Shown here in pieces: positions 34,646 through 45,678 of a stretch of DNA of 64,000 nucleotides. A program made the position numbers and the translations under genes. The DNA comes from Portulaca oleracea. Its lineage: Eukaryota > Streptophyta > Magnoliopsida > Caryophyllales > Portulacaceae. The DNA lies in assembly GCA_029582165.1 (NCBI GenBank), contig CM055884.1, positions 16,696,537 to 16,760,536 on the forward strand, in the 5' to 3' direction. Position 1 is the stretch's first letter. Each line of letters begins with the position of its first letter. The notes beneath the pieces are model-generated. The model had not been told where the DNA came from. It saw only the letters and a list, made by a program, of their open reading frames with translations, and searched no databases.

Positions 34646-37169
34646 CTTTGATGGAGAATCAGACAGGGAAGAAGATAAAGAAATTCAGGACTGATAATGG
34701 GTTGGAATTCGTTGATTCTGAGCTTACTGAGTTCTGCGAGGAGCACGGATTGTTAGGCATAGAACCTTGGTTGGCAAACCACAGTAGAATGGGGTTGCGG
34801 AGAGGATCAACAGGACACTCCTTGAGAAAGCTCGTTGCATATTTTCTAATGTAGGGATTTGGAAGAGCAGATCATTCTGGGCAGAGGTATTGCTACTGCC
34901 TGCTATCTACTGAACAGATCACCTCACTCCTCTATTGACTTCCAAATTCCAGAGGAAGTTTAGTCAGGTAATCCAGTTAATTATTCTATTTTGAGATTAT
35001 TTGGATGTCCTGTATATGCCTATGTGAATGAGGGGAATCTGTCTCCCAAGGTTGTTAAATGCATGTTTCTAGGTTATGGGTCTGAGTCTAAGGGGTATCG
35101 CATTTGGTGTCCAGACTTGAAGAAAGTTATACAGTCTAGAGATGTAACCTTTAATGAAAATGCAATACTATCTGGGATGGAATCTACTGTTACTTCTAAT
35201 GGTGCAGGCAATCAGAAGAAGGATAATGAGAGAGTTGAGTTCGAGGTGGAGCAGGTTAGAGCTCAAGGTGGAGCTACTAGAACCTACAAACAGAGCGGAG
35301 TTCTGCGACATTCTGAAACATTTCAGTTGATCAGTTGAGGCGTCAGTAGATAATGTTCCTTAGGAGGGGGAAATGAGATGCATAGCTCGAGATCGTCCTA
35401 GGAGGGAGATCAGGAGGCCTTCTCGATACAATGATGAAGATGATGCCGTGATAGCTTATGCATTGAATGTTGCATAGGATACTCCTAAAGGTGCAGAACC
35501 TTCTACCTATCAAGAGGCCATCTCCAGTCCAAGTGCCTCAAACAGGATAGGAGCAATGCAAGAGGAGATGGAAAGTTTGCAGAAGAATGAAACTTGGGAG
35601 CTATGTGAGTTGCCTAAAGGGCGACGGGCTCTTACTGCTAAATGGGTGTACAAGAAAAAAGAAGGTATCCCTGGTAATGAGAGTGCAAGGTGGAAAGCCA
35701 GATTAATTGGTGGTTAGAGGTTGCAACCAGAGAGAAGGGATTGACTATAATGAGGTGTTCTTGCCAGTTGTGAGGCATTCGTCGATCCGCACCTTGCTTG
35801 CCTTCGTTGCTCTATTTGACTTGGAGTTGGAGAAACTTGATGTGAAGATAGCTTTCCTTCATGGCGTGTTGGAGGAGGAAATCTACATGAGGCAACCAGA
35901 GGGTTTCACTGTCCCTGGTAAAGAGAGACAAGTATGCATATTGAGAAAGTCCTTGTATGGACTGAAACAGGCACCTATGCAGAGGTATAAAAGGTTTGAT
36001 ACCTTTATGGTAGGACAAGGGTACACAAGGAGTCAGTATGACAACTGTGTGTACTTCAGATAGTTTGAGAATGAGTCCTTTATTTACTTGTTGTATGTTG
36101 ATGACATGTAGAGTGCATCTAGAGACATGTCTTTGATCAGAAAGTTGAAATCTCAACTCAGCCAGGAGATTGAGATGAAGGACCTCGGGCCAGCTAAGAA
36201 GATTTTGGGTATGGAGATACAGAGAGATAGAAAGGCAGGGAAGTTGTTCCTATCTCAACAAAGGTATCTTGAGAAAGTGTTGGACAGGTTCAACATGAGA
36301 AACTGTAAGACAGTTTCAACTCCATTAGCTGCTCATTTCAAGTTGTCTGGTGAGTTATGTCCTAAGTCTGATTTTGAGATGAAAAAGATGTCTAGTGTTC
36401 CATATGCTAGTGCAGTTGGTAGTTTGATGTATGCTATGGTTTCCACTAGACCTGACCTATCTCATGCAGTTAGCGTGGTGAGTAGATACATGCAAAATCC
36501 AGGAAAGGAGCATTGGGAAGGTGTGAAGTGGATCCTTCGTTATGTGAAGGGTACTATTGATAAGGGCATCTCATATGATAGAGGCAGTGTTGCAACATCT
36601 AATGTTGCTGGTTTTGTGGATGTTGACTATGGTGGAAATTTGGATAGGAGACACTCAACTTCAAGGGTATGTGTTCACTTTATGTGGAGGTGCAGTATCT
36701 TGGAAGGCTTCACTTCAGTCTATTGCAGCCTTGTCTACTATTGAGGCTGAATATATTGCTACTACTGAGGGAGTGAAGGAGGCTATTTGGTTGAGGGGTT
36801 TGGTCATGGAGCTTGGTGTGCCACAAGGTGAAACCGTAGTTTATTTAGATAGTCAGAGTGCTATCCATCTAACCAAGAATGATGCTTACCATTCAAAGAG
36901 CAAACATATTAGCGTCAGGTATCACTTCATCAGGGATACAGTTGCTGCAGGTGACATTATGGTGAAGAAAATTCATACAGCTGAAAATCCTGCAGATATG
37001 CTAACCAAACCTTTGTCTATCGCTAAGTTTGAGCGTTTCTTGGACTTAGTAGGAGTTTGTTGTATGTGATAGCCCTGCAGGGCCATACCCTACGGAGGGG
37101 CGTGTTGGCGGGGACGACCGAGGTGCTTATCTAGACAAAGGAGTTGGATTTCTGGTCCAAGGTGGAGAT
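34646..37169 (+). pseudogene. pol: Copia-III pol fragment: integrase, RT, RNase H
   Basis: This is a Ty1/copia polyprotein lacking its 5' half. The integrase core begins mid-domain (KFRTDNGLEF near 34680, with part of the catalytic triad). The integrase C-terminal part (RLFGCPVYAYVNEGNLSPK) follows at 34991-35180. RT covers about 35540-36115, including DVKIAFLHG, SLYGLKQAP and LLYVDDM at the catalytic site. The RT connection region follows (ILGMEIQRDR). RNase H spans about 36610-37060, with STIEAEY and the usual end LTKPL. Stops and frameshifts occur at about 34760, 35340, 35715, 36061, 36108 and 36700. No 5' LTR or gag is present. Confidence 0.85.
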
Positions 37170-37830
37170 TGTTAAAATGTGTTCCATAAAATCCCAAATT
37201 TAATTGGTGGTGAGTTATATAATTGATTCATTTGGCGTTACAAAACATTTTTGAAATTGGCCACGTGAATCTAATGGCAATTTTTTAGTGATTTCAAGAA
37301 GTTAGAGTTTTCTAAGCATTTAAAGTAGGATGTTATTGTGTTGCATTAACCTAAATTGGTGCTATAAAAGGAGGTGCCACAAGCTTGTTTATTCACCAAC
37401 AAAACACCAACACAAAAGTATTTGTGTCAAGAGTTGAGAATTATTTAACCTTGTTCATCAATTGAGAGAAAAATTGAGAGAGAGAGTAGTCTCACCAATT
37501 GTTCTAGTCTTCCACCATTGCAATTCCTAGCGAGATTGTGAGTTGAGAGTTTGAGAGATTTGTGTTGTAATCTCCAGTGCTAGATCGTATCACACCCTGT
37601 GATAGTGATCGCCTTTGTACTCCTTCCTTCTCATAGTGAATTATTTTCTGGCTGTCGCCGTCCGTGGGTTTTTCTCCGAGTTCTTCGGTTTCCCACGGAA
37701 GTCTTGGTGTTGTTATTTTTTTACAGTTTTTATTTCCGTTCCTAATTTTGTCGTAATCTCCATTATCTCGCTATTTGCTTCCGCTATTATTTGTAACTTG
37801 CAAGTTCACCTACTCTGAATTTTCCTTTCA
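37170..37830 (+). repeat. Copia-III 3' LTR
   Basis: It is 661 bp, starting TGTTAAAATGTG right after the purine tract GGTGGAGAT and ending TTTCA at 37830, where family II LTR sequence resumes. A TATA-like TATAAAAGG lies near 37362. The 3' junction is clean, while the 5' junction of Copia-III is truncated. Confidence 0.8.
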
Positions 37831-38001
37831 GTTTCAGTATAATAAAGGAAGTTATTCAGTTTATGCTTATTGTTCTTTATCATACATCTGCATTATATTG
37901 AATATTAATCTAACTAGATTAAGAACCTAACGTCCTTTACTAGTGATTATTTGTGCAGAAATTTTCATAACCCTATTCACCCCCCCTCTAGAGTTCTTTC
38001 A
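37831..38001 (+). repeat. Element II-b 3' LTR, right part
   Basis: It resumes family II LTR homology at GTTTCAGTATAATAAAG and ends TTTCA at 38001. It is followed by the TGTGG target duplication (38002-38006). Confidence 0.85.
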
Positions 38002-38006
38002 TGTGG

Positions 38007-38860
38007 CACAACGAGGTGGTCTTGCTGCCCTAGCCAAGACCTTCAACATTTGCCCGTAAGTATAATCTAAGAATTATATTTTTCCAATATGTTTTTTTTA
38101 ATAATAAAGTTTCTTCAGTTGTAATTAGTTCTCTAACATTTGATTAATCAAACAAACCAAATTTGCTTTATGATTTATGATCAGTCCCTTGAGGTTTACA
38201 TACGAGCTAAAATATACATACGACGTCGTTGATGATGATTCGTTGATGGCTTGGCATTGACAGGTAAACCAACACAACTTTAATCTGCAATCAGAATGCA
38301 TCATTAATTCGTAGGATAGTTTTTCATTAGCTTGAAGATATTAAGTCTATCATCAAAATCAACATAATCCCTCTAAATCATAGAGAATAATCACCCACAT
38401 TCCAGGAAATTTGATAGTAATTTTTTGTGGTGATGATTGATAATAGGACATTCTTGTTGATTGCTATGTATTGATAGTAAAGTCTAATCATCTGAAATGG
38501 ATTTAACATTCAGAAATGCAGCGAGCTTCTACTAGTTGAAGGTTGCTGTGGAGCTGATTCAATAATTCCTGGGGAGTTTTTCCATGATCAAACACAAATC
38601 ATGGTTGATTGTCAGCTCCATTATTTGACCTCCCCTGACCCCAACTGGATTCCCATGTACTACGGTGGCCGGGTATGTTTTTATCTTTAATTTACTTGTA
38701 CTCACCCCTTTAATTTTCATATTTGCTTCTTACAGTCAAGTTATTAATTTATTTTATTTTTCCTTTTCTTTTTGGAATTTACACTGGACAGTTTAAAAAC
38801 TGCGAGTAATATCATCTTTTGCAACGACCTCATGGATCCATGCATATAGTAGCGCAGGGT
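38007..38860 (+). pseudogene. Exon remnants of an unidentified host gene
   Basis: Four open blocks have splice-like borders. 38007-38055 is the continuation of 31032-31057, with donor GTAAGT. 38185-38263 follows GATCAG and reads LRFTYELKYTYDVVDDDSL, ending in a stop unless an earlier donor is used. 38514-38672 follows ATTCAG and holds 53 open codons including CCGADSIIPGEFFHD and SPDPNWIPMYYGGR, with donor GTATGT. 38792-38858 follows GGACAG and has an in-frame stop. The gene is disrupted by element II-b and carries stops, so it is a pseudogene. I do not recognise the family. The exon calls rest on splice-like borders and open frames only. Confidence 0.4.
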
Positions 38861-39179
38861 AATTCCTCTATCAATAACTTTTTTTTAAAATAATTGTTCA
38901 CTAATTGTTTATATATTAAGAATTAATGAATATTAGGATACTATATTTTAGTGTAATAATTATAAGCGCCCTATATTATGAAAAATAATTATCAGGTACC
39001 CCATATTATGAGGTAATAATTTCTGAATGACAACTAAACTTTTCATATTTGCACTTTAGTCACTGCTTGGTTTTGAGTTTTGTTTTTGGTCCTTAGTGTT
39101 TAAAAACTCTACTTTAGCACATTTAATAATTTCGCTTACAATTTATATTTTCGTGCTATATTTCTGGTCTTTTTCCATT
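38861..39179. other. AT-rich stretch before the pararetrovirus
   Basis: No coding signal. Short near-repeats (CCATATTATGA, GTAATAATT) occur at 38940-39030. It ends at the tRNA-Met primer site that marks the start of the pararetroviral copy. Confidence 0.4.
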
Positions 39180-39193
39180 TGGTATCAGAGCCA
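39180..39193 (+). other. tRNA-Met primer binding site of endogenous caulimovirid copy 1
   Basis: TGGTATCAGAGCCA is complementary to the 3' end of plant initiator tRNA-Met, the minus-strand primer shared by caulimovirids. By convention it marks position 1 of the viral genome. No LTR precedes it, which separates it from the copia elements. Confidence 0.75.
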
Positions 39194-39251
39194 CGTATCC
39201 AACTTCACTAATTAATTAGTGAATTTAAAAATATATTATATAGTAATTAAT

Positions 39252-40970
39252 GACATCACCCAATTGTCCTTATCTTGAATTTGCTTATATTGTCCATAAT
39301 CCAGATGAGACAAGTGGTGTAGGAGCTTAGTTAAATTCTATCTTTGATTTAATTTTAGACCTTAAAAAAGATTTAAAAGCACTTAGAAGTGAAGTAAGAG
39401 TTTTAAATAAGTTTGCTCATTCTTCCCATCTAAGTTTGTTAAACGATTCAAGACATCGAGTGATTAAGTATTAAAGTTTAAGTAATCCCAGTACTACTTA
39501 AAAAAATAAATATCATTTCCAAAATAAACAAAACAAAGTTTCTTTTCCTTGACATTCTCTTAAGAAAAAAGCACCAGAACTTGTTAAGGTTGCCAAAAGA
39601 GAAGAAGAAGAATCTCCTAATAATCAAGAAAGAGATGATGAAGGAACTTCAAACTCTTAGTTTGAAGGAACTCCATGGGTTACTCGAAATAGAACAAGAG
39701 GGAGTAGCTCTTAATAATATTATAACTATTATTGCTGAAAAACAGATACAATTAGATCGAAGAGGATGTTAATAATGATATTAAAGATGTCAATTATGTG
39801 CTAATTGAAGAAGAAATCTACCAACAAATGAACTTAATCAAATTAGAACATATGGAGACTATACCTCTAGAAGAGGTTAGAGAAAAATTGAACAAAATAT
39901 CCGAGGAGAATGAAGTTGGGGAAGAACTTGAAACAAATTACCAAGTCCATGTCGTCATACCATTACCTCAAAATTTTGGTGAATCTAACCGTAGTAAATT
40001 AGTAATAATAGATATTTCCAACCTAGAAATAATACGACCGGAAGAACTAAGCCAATTTCCTTTCAAACCTTATATCAACCACTTTATGAAGAAGTAAGTC
40101 TTACTCCAATAAGTCAAACTGGGTACATGTTAAATCTAGATGGCATTCGTAATAGGGAAGAAATATTTGAACATTGGAAGAGGGGTATGAGTAGTGTTCT
40201 CAATCTAAATGTCAACTGGACATCTGAAAACTTTCTAAATTATTTAGAACACAGATTTTTAAGAACAATGGCAGATTGGTATGATTCTATTTCTGAAGAG
40301 GCTAAAGCAACAATGAGAGCAGTGGAAAATCCTACTAAAATGTTTAAAGCCCTGTGTAATTAAATTTCTATGGAGTTTATTGGTATTAATCTAGAAATGG
40401 AAGAAAAGATAAGAGAATATCAACGAAAACTTGTTAGTATAAAAATTCTAGATATGAGATATCTAGAGCATTATATTAATGAGTTTAATACTTTTATTAT
40501 AAAATTGGCCATAACCCTATATAGCTACGAATTTGGCTATGTTTTATGATAAACTATCATATCTTATAAATTCCATTATCCAAGAAAAATTTGAAGAATG
40601 GCTGAAAAAGAATCATGAACATACCGATACTCTTGATATGAGATGTGCCTTTATTAGAAGATAGGTTACCGATCATTGTCTAAATATCAAAAAATATCAT
40701 ACCATAAAGAAACAATTCCTATTCTGTTGGGACACTCCACATAAATGGGGAGCCTTTGAACAAAAAAGAGGTTATAAAAAAAAGGCTTTCAATAAACAAA
40801 GAGGTGAAAAACTCAGGAGAAAGCAATATACTAACAAATGAGCCCCAAAGAGAAGAAGATTTCTTAGAAAGAGTACTTATTGCCCCACCGACAAAACTAA
40901 TTGTAAATGTTGGGCTTGTGGTGAAGTTGGTCACTATGCTAATGAGTGTAAAAACATGAAAAGTCATAAG
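39252..40970 (+). pseudogene. Endogenous caulimovirid: N-terminal and coat/zinc-knuckle region (broken)
   Basis: It starts at an ATG 59 bases after the primer site and is broken into short open pieces (39581-39772, 39798-40097, 40127-40363, 40956 onward). The 40127-40620 part resembles a caulimovirid coat-protein core in composition and position. A CX2CX4HX4C zinc knuckle lies near 40906-40950. An acidic segment follows (40990-41190). Many stops and frameshifts show an old inactive copy. The coat assignment rests on the knuckle and position, not on an alignment. Confidence 0.6.
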
Positions 40971-41282
40971 TTGATAGAAACTTTAGGAAGTCTTGAGTAT
41001 GACAAAATAACTGAAGAAGAAGCCTTTGAACTTGCCTTTAGCAATAACAAAGATATTGTGGAAATTGTCATGGATGGTGAATTTGATTCCAATTATGAAG
41101 ATACTAGTCATATGATGGAAGGCAATTCAGTGAGTCTAGGGGACTTACAAGGAGAAGAATTCATAGTTGATGATGAAAAGCACAGTGAAGAAGTTAAAGG
41201 TGATTGGGTAATTCCAATTATCCAAAAGGATATGATCTACAAAAAATCCATCTTTCAGTTAAAATAAAAATATGTTTGTGAA

Positions 41283-41960
41283 ATGATGGAGGAGGACTTA
41301 GAGATTAAAGATTGCGAGTATGATGTTGGAGCAGTAAACCAAATCAATTGGGATAATATTATGAGGCACAACAAGGATAGAAAATATAGATATATCCATG
41401 TAGGAAGTGTGCAAATCCAAATAACTCCATTACAACATTATGGTAAGGATATAAATCTTTATGCATTGTTGTGTGATATTAGGCACAATAAATTTCACAA
41501 TCAGATTATCACTGGCATAAAGACTAATTTACATAATGGATCAGTTGGATTCAATTGTAGACCAGGATATTATGTTAGTCTTAAAGATGACTTTGCCAAA
41601 AACTTTTTATCTCTAAGGATAAAAACCGTTGGTATGGATATGAAACCAGGTGGTTATCCACTTAGAGTATTCTGGAAAATTATCTTTTTTTTTAATTAAG
41701 TAAAGGCCTCTTAGCCAGATTTTATTCAACCAAAATGCAAATGCCAAAAGAGCACAAAGGTGCATCAAAGCCCATACTGGAAATGCAATGGGTTTGCCCA
41801 AAATGGGCCATCCACACCTGTCCACATCCGAAAATACAATGAAAAAAATAGTATTGACAGCACATGACTAACTTGCATGCAAATATGCAGTACTACAATC
41901 ATCTGGAAAATTATCTACAAGTTAGATAATACCATAGATCCAATGACAAAAGTTTAGTAG
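41283..41960 (+). pseudogene. Endogenous caulimovirid: movement-protein-like domain (interrupted)
   Basis: The open piece at 41283-41670 reads as a 30K-superfamily movement-protein-like domain. It has a conserved Asp-x-Arg at the expected place, then a Gly-rich turn, a Phe/Pro segment and a C-terminal beta-rich part. It is interrupted at 41686-41901 by a short retroposon with a perfect target duplication, and the frame resumes after it. The domain lies downstream of the zinc knuckle, the reverse of the usual order. The assignment is from pattern recognition. Confidence 0.55.
41686..41901 (-). mobile_element. Very short L1-type retroposon with 15-bp target duplication
   Basis: A 216-bp insert is flanked by TCTGGAAAATTATCT (41671-41685 and 41902-41916). 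A T-run at its left end is the poly-A tail of a minus-strand insertion. The region next to the tail (GGCCTCTTAGCC...ATTTTATTCA) resembles the 3' end of the LINE at 28739. It is therefore probably a severely 5'-truncated L1; a SINE is the alternative. Confidence 0.75.
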
Positions 41961-42223
41961 CTGAAAAGTTTGAGAGTCCTAAGCCTAAACAGAAAATTCA
42001 GAGGATAAAATCAAATCCTCAAGATATCAGGATAGAATGTTCTTGGATTGATAGTTTTTCTAATCCAACCAAAATTGGCAAGAAAAATGTTATTAAGAAT
42101 AATGAAGATGGTAAAATCACCATAAAACCTCAGTTTTGAAAGAATATGAGTACTAGATCTGATTGGGGAGAAAGCTCATCGGTTACAGATAAAGTAATAT
42201 CATAAGATGATGATGCTAGAAGT

Positions 42224-42655
42224 ATGACTTCAGAAATGAGTAGAGTGAACTTTGATTCTGCAAGAGTCTGTCTAGATAGAACAACGAATCTAGATAGAAA
42301 GATCATTGGCTACAAAACTAGGACTGTAAGTGAACCTATATATGAGGATGAACTAGCTAAAGAAACACCAAAACTAAACATGCATATAGAAAATCATTAT
42401 GAAGTCACCAAAACCAATCCCAATAGCATATATACTCCTATAAAAGTATGTATTGAAGGAATAGACAAATATGAACTATGTACATATATAGATAGTGGAT
42501 GTTCAGTATACTTTGGCAAGAAGACACTATTTCCTGAATATGTATGGAAAACAGCAAAAAATCCTTTGGAAATGAGAATTGCGAATAATAGTGTTATGAC
42601 CCATAGTCAAGTATGTAATTCCAATAATTTGGGCAACAAACCAACCATCACATGA
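42224..42655 (+). pseudogene. Endogenous caulimovirid: aspartic protease region
   Basis: The open piece holds a retropepsin-type active-site motif (IDSGCS) at about residue 86, in a context like the caulimovirid protease that precedes RT. The Asp is kept and the usual Thr is Ser. A stop ends the piece at 42655 and the following sequence is in another frame. Confidence 0.6.
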
Positions 42656-42656
42656 T

Positions 42657-43700
42657 ATGATCATTGAAAATAACTACCAAAGATTATATTTTCCTTGTAC
42701 CCAAACCATTCAACAAATTATCTTCACAATAGATGGTCACTTAGTACCTATTAGAAAACTACAACATGCTTATACCCACCAAGCAATAAACTTTTGGCGC
42801 AACCAGCATGGTGACAAGGTAGTGCCAACCCAAAAAGAAGTAGCATTGACTATTTCACTTTTAGGATTATCTATTAAAGAACAAATTGAAAAACAACAAG
42901 ACGAGTTATGCAAAGAACTCTATTCTGACAACCCTTTAAAATTTTGGGATAAACATAAGACTTACGCTTCTATCAGTTTAACAAATCCCAATACCATTAT
43001 CAGGGTCAAACAGATGGTGTATACACACCAAGATATCCAAGAGTTTAAGGAACAAATAGGAGAGCTTTTAGATAAAAAGCTTATCAGGGATAACAAGAGT
43101 AGACATACAAGTCCTGCGTACATGGTTAGAAATCATGCTGAAGAAAAAATGAGGAAAAGCTAGAATGGACATCAACTACAAAAAGCTTAATGATAGCACA
43201 GTCTTCGACGGATACTATATTTTAAACAAAACAGTTCTCTCCAATAGAATCCAAGGAACCTTGTGGTTCTCTAAAATGGACTGAAAGAGTGGCTATTGGC
43301 AGATAAAAATGGATGAAGAAAGAATTCCTTTAACAACCTTTAGCGCTCCTCAAGGGCATTATGAATGGTTAGTCATGCCATTTGGACTTAAGAATGCACC
43401 TCAAATATTCCAGAGAAGAATGGATAAGGTCTTCAAAGATCTCAGTCATTGTTGTTTGGTGTATATTGATGATATCCTTATTTTCTCTAAAACTATTGAA
43501 TAACATAAGGATGATCTCTTAGCGGTAACTCAAAAGTGCATCAAACATGGAATTGTCCTTGGAAAAACACAAGTGTGTCTATGCTGAGCAAGAAATAGAA
43601 TTTCTTGGATTACAAATTAAAACTAGACAAGTCATTCTGTAAAAACACATCCTGGAAAAAATAGAAAAGTTTCCTGAAAAAATTGAGAATAGAAAACAAC
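42657..43700 (+). pseudogene. Endogenous caulimovirid: reverse transcriptase
   Basis: RT homology begins within 42657-43163, crosses a stop near 43160, and continues through 43166-43290 to 43309-43503. That last piece contains the LVMPFGLKNAP block and the catalytic YIDD box (about 43462-43473). It goes on with frameshifts to about 43700. It is clearly of caulimovirid/gypsy RT type and broken by several stops. Confidence 0.75.
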
Positions 43701-44280
43701 TAGAAAGATTTTTGGGGTATCTCACTTATGCATTAGATTTTATCAAGGATCTAGCAAAGTTGAGAAAGGCTTTGCAAAGAAAACATAAAAAAGATGTTGA
43801 GTGGAATTGGACTTTGGATGACTCATTGCTTGTAAGAAATCTTAAAAGTTTATGTCAAAATCTTTCTGTTCTTAATTTGTCTAACGAAGAAGATGATAAG
43901 ATTCTTGAGACAGATGATAGGAATGAGCACTAGAGTGCAGCACTCAAAATCAAAGAAGGAGAACGACTTTGCAAATGTTGCGGTGGAAGTTTTAGTAAGG
44001 TTGAATCTAATTACACTACCATGGAAAAAGAAATTCTTGCTAACATAAGAGGAATTGAAAAGTTTTTAATCTTTTTATCCCCAAAAGAATTTCTAATCTG
44101 AATTGATTGTAAAGGCATACTTGGCATTGTCAAAAATAATTTATCAAATATGCAAGCATAAGGGAGACTCCTACGTTGGCAATTATGGCTTAACCAATTC
44201 TCTTTCTCTATTGAACACATATAGGGTTCGAAGAATATAATTCATTAGCAGACAGCCTGACGCGAGAATTAGCCAATGGA
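43701..44280 (+). pseudogene. Endogenous caulimovirid: RNase H region
   Basis: This is the connection and RNase H domain downstream of RT: an open piece at 43712-43933, then short fragments to about 44280 with the EKEILA-type motif near 44020-44040 and the terminal ADSLTRE motif near 44250. Stops occur throughout. From 44104 onward the sequence is present a second time in inverted orientation (see copy 2). Confidence 0.7.
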
Positions 44281-45290
44281 ATTCAACATGGTGAACGTCT
44301 CGCGCCGACAAGGGATGAAGCAGAACGTCGGTTACCCGAATTACTAGGAAGGGTGTCACCTCCTGGTAGATTCGTTCTAAGTAATCTTAGAAAAAATAAA
44401 AAGAAAAGATGCAAGTTTATTTTTAGTTATGTTGAATATCTGACAGCCGAGAAATTTAGTCTCGATGAAATGCAGGTTAATTATCTTGAAAGTTGTTATG
44501 ATATTTAGAGTGTTATTACAAGTAAAGCTCAGAAAAATTGGTTTCATGAGTGGTATGAATCGGTCATGGATCCCTTGAGATATTATAATCGTGAAGTCTG
44601 GAGCGCTTGGGGAGAAAAATGTTAGTTTCTTAGATTTTGGTGGAGTAGAGAAAGTACACTTCTGCCCTAATACTACCCCTCCTAATGATCCAATCATGAA
44701 GGGTTGGGAATATGGGATGTTAAGAGAATTCTGGACTAATGAAGGTCATGTTGTCCCTAATCCAGAAGGAACATTATTTCCAAAATTTACAAAATTTTAG
44801 AAATTTGTATTTAGAAGGGTGCACAAAATTCATTCACCAGAAGTAAGAAAAGCAGTAGGATGGCCGATTACTTTCTACGAATGTGTTAATATTGAATACA
44901 ATGGAGATAAGATCAGTCTAGCCCATTATCTTATTAGAGTCGAAGACACATCTGGAGGATATCTTACAAAAGAAGCGTAGTTTCGAGAAAGAAGAGAAAA
45001 CGTAATTCATCCTTCAAAGGTAAGAGCTACTGGATTTTACAAGTTAATGCACCATTTATGGTTGGATATTGATAGAAGATAGGGTTATCCATTGTAGCAA
45101 CACTACCTTCACTTATCCAAAGAAGTTTGACCAACTTATTCATTTTAGCTGAGCTAAATCTGAAGATGTGTATGAATATCTGTTAAAAATTGGAGCCGGA
45201 GAATTCTAGTCCATAGAAGGAAAATCGTATCTTCAAGAGCTTTTTGATAAATACAACCCATTGGAGCATGATTAAGGCGAAGATTTGAAT
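44281..45290 (+). pseudogene. Endogenous caulimovirid: post-RNase H coding region, function unknown
   Basis: Beyond RNase H the frame goes on for about 330 codons with several stops, rich in aromatic and charged residues, and readable in both copies. I do not recognise the domain. Position would allow a transactivator/viroplasmin-like or a C-terminal polyprotein domain, but nothing visible proves either. Confidence 0.5.
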
Positions 45291-45299
45291 CTGTACAAC

Positions 45300-45535
45300 T
45301 TGAGAGCATAAAGCATCTTTGGCAGCCCCACAAGCATTATGAACTGCAAGCTACTGTGGTACCACTAATAAAAAAAGAGTGGTTGTTATTTAAAATTTGT
45401 ACTATTGAGTCTGTAAGAATCACGTGTTTGTACTGTGCCCATCTATATCTGTAATAATGGTACTGAAGCCACTAGGGTATCAAAGGTGTGTAAAACTCCT
45501 CTATAAAAGGGGAAGTAAGTGTGTATTGAGGGCAC
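45300..45535 (+). promoter_or_regulatory. Caulimovirid promoter, copy 1
   Basis: TATA box CTATAAAAGG lies at 45501-45510, inside a segment present as an inverted copy at 45679-45910. The upstream part (CACGTG-like CACGTGTTTG near 45420, GGTACCAC near 45357) is also conserved in both copies. Transcription would run rightward into copy 2. Confidence 0.6.
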
Positions 45536-45678
45536 ACTTATTGAAAATAATGTGAAGTATGTGTAACAAGATGGAAATACTTAGTGAGAACTAAACCTCT
45601 ACGATCATTAGAGATGCTTGATCATGGAGAAATGGTGACTCTCAATTTCTCTCTTTGCTCAAGACTGCTTAAAGGACC
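45536..45678. other. Unique spacer between the two inverted pararetroviral copies
   Basis: About 143 bp without symmetry lie between two facing TATA boxes. It probably holds leader sequence of one or both copies. Any transcripts from the two promoters would overlap here in antisense. Confidence 0.55.

Noticed and set aside
37615..37818. A 67-codon hydrophobic frame in the Copia-III LTR
   Set aside because: It is inside the LTR and has no domain; it arises from T-rich sequence.
39180..39193. TGGTATCAGAGCCA as a tRNA gene fragment
   Set aside because: It is the primer-binding complement of tRNA-Met, as in the copia elements here; no tRNA body follows.
44377..44697. A 106-codon frame seen on the minus strand here and on the plus strand at 60439
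   Set aside because: It is the antisense shadow of the post-RNase H region, duplicated because the two pararetroviral copies are inverted.
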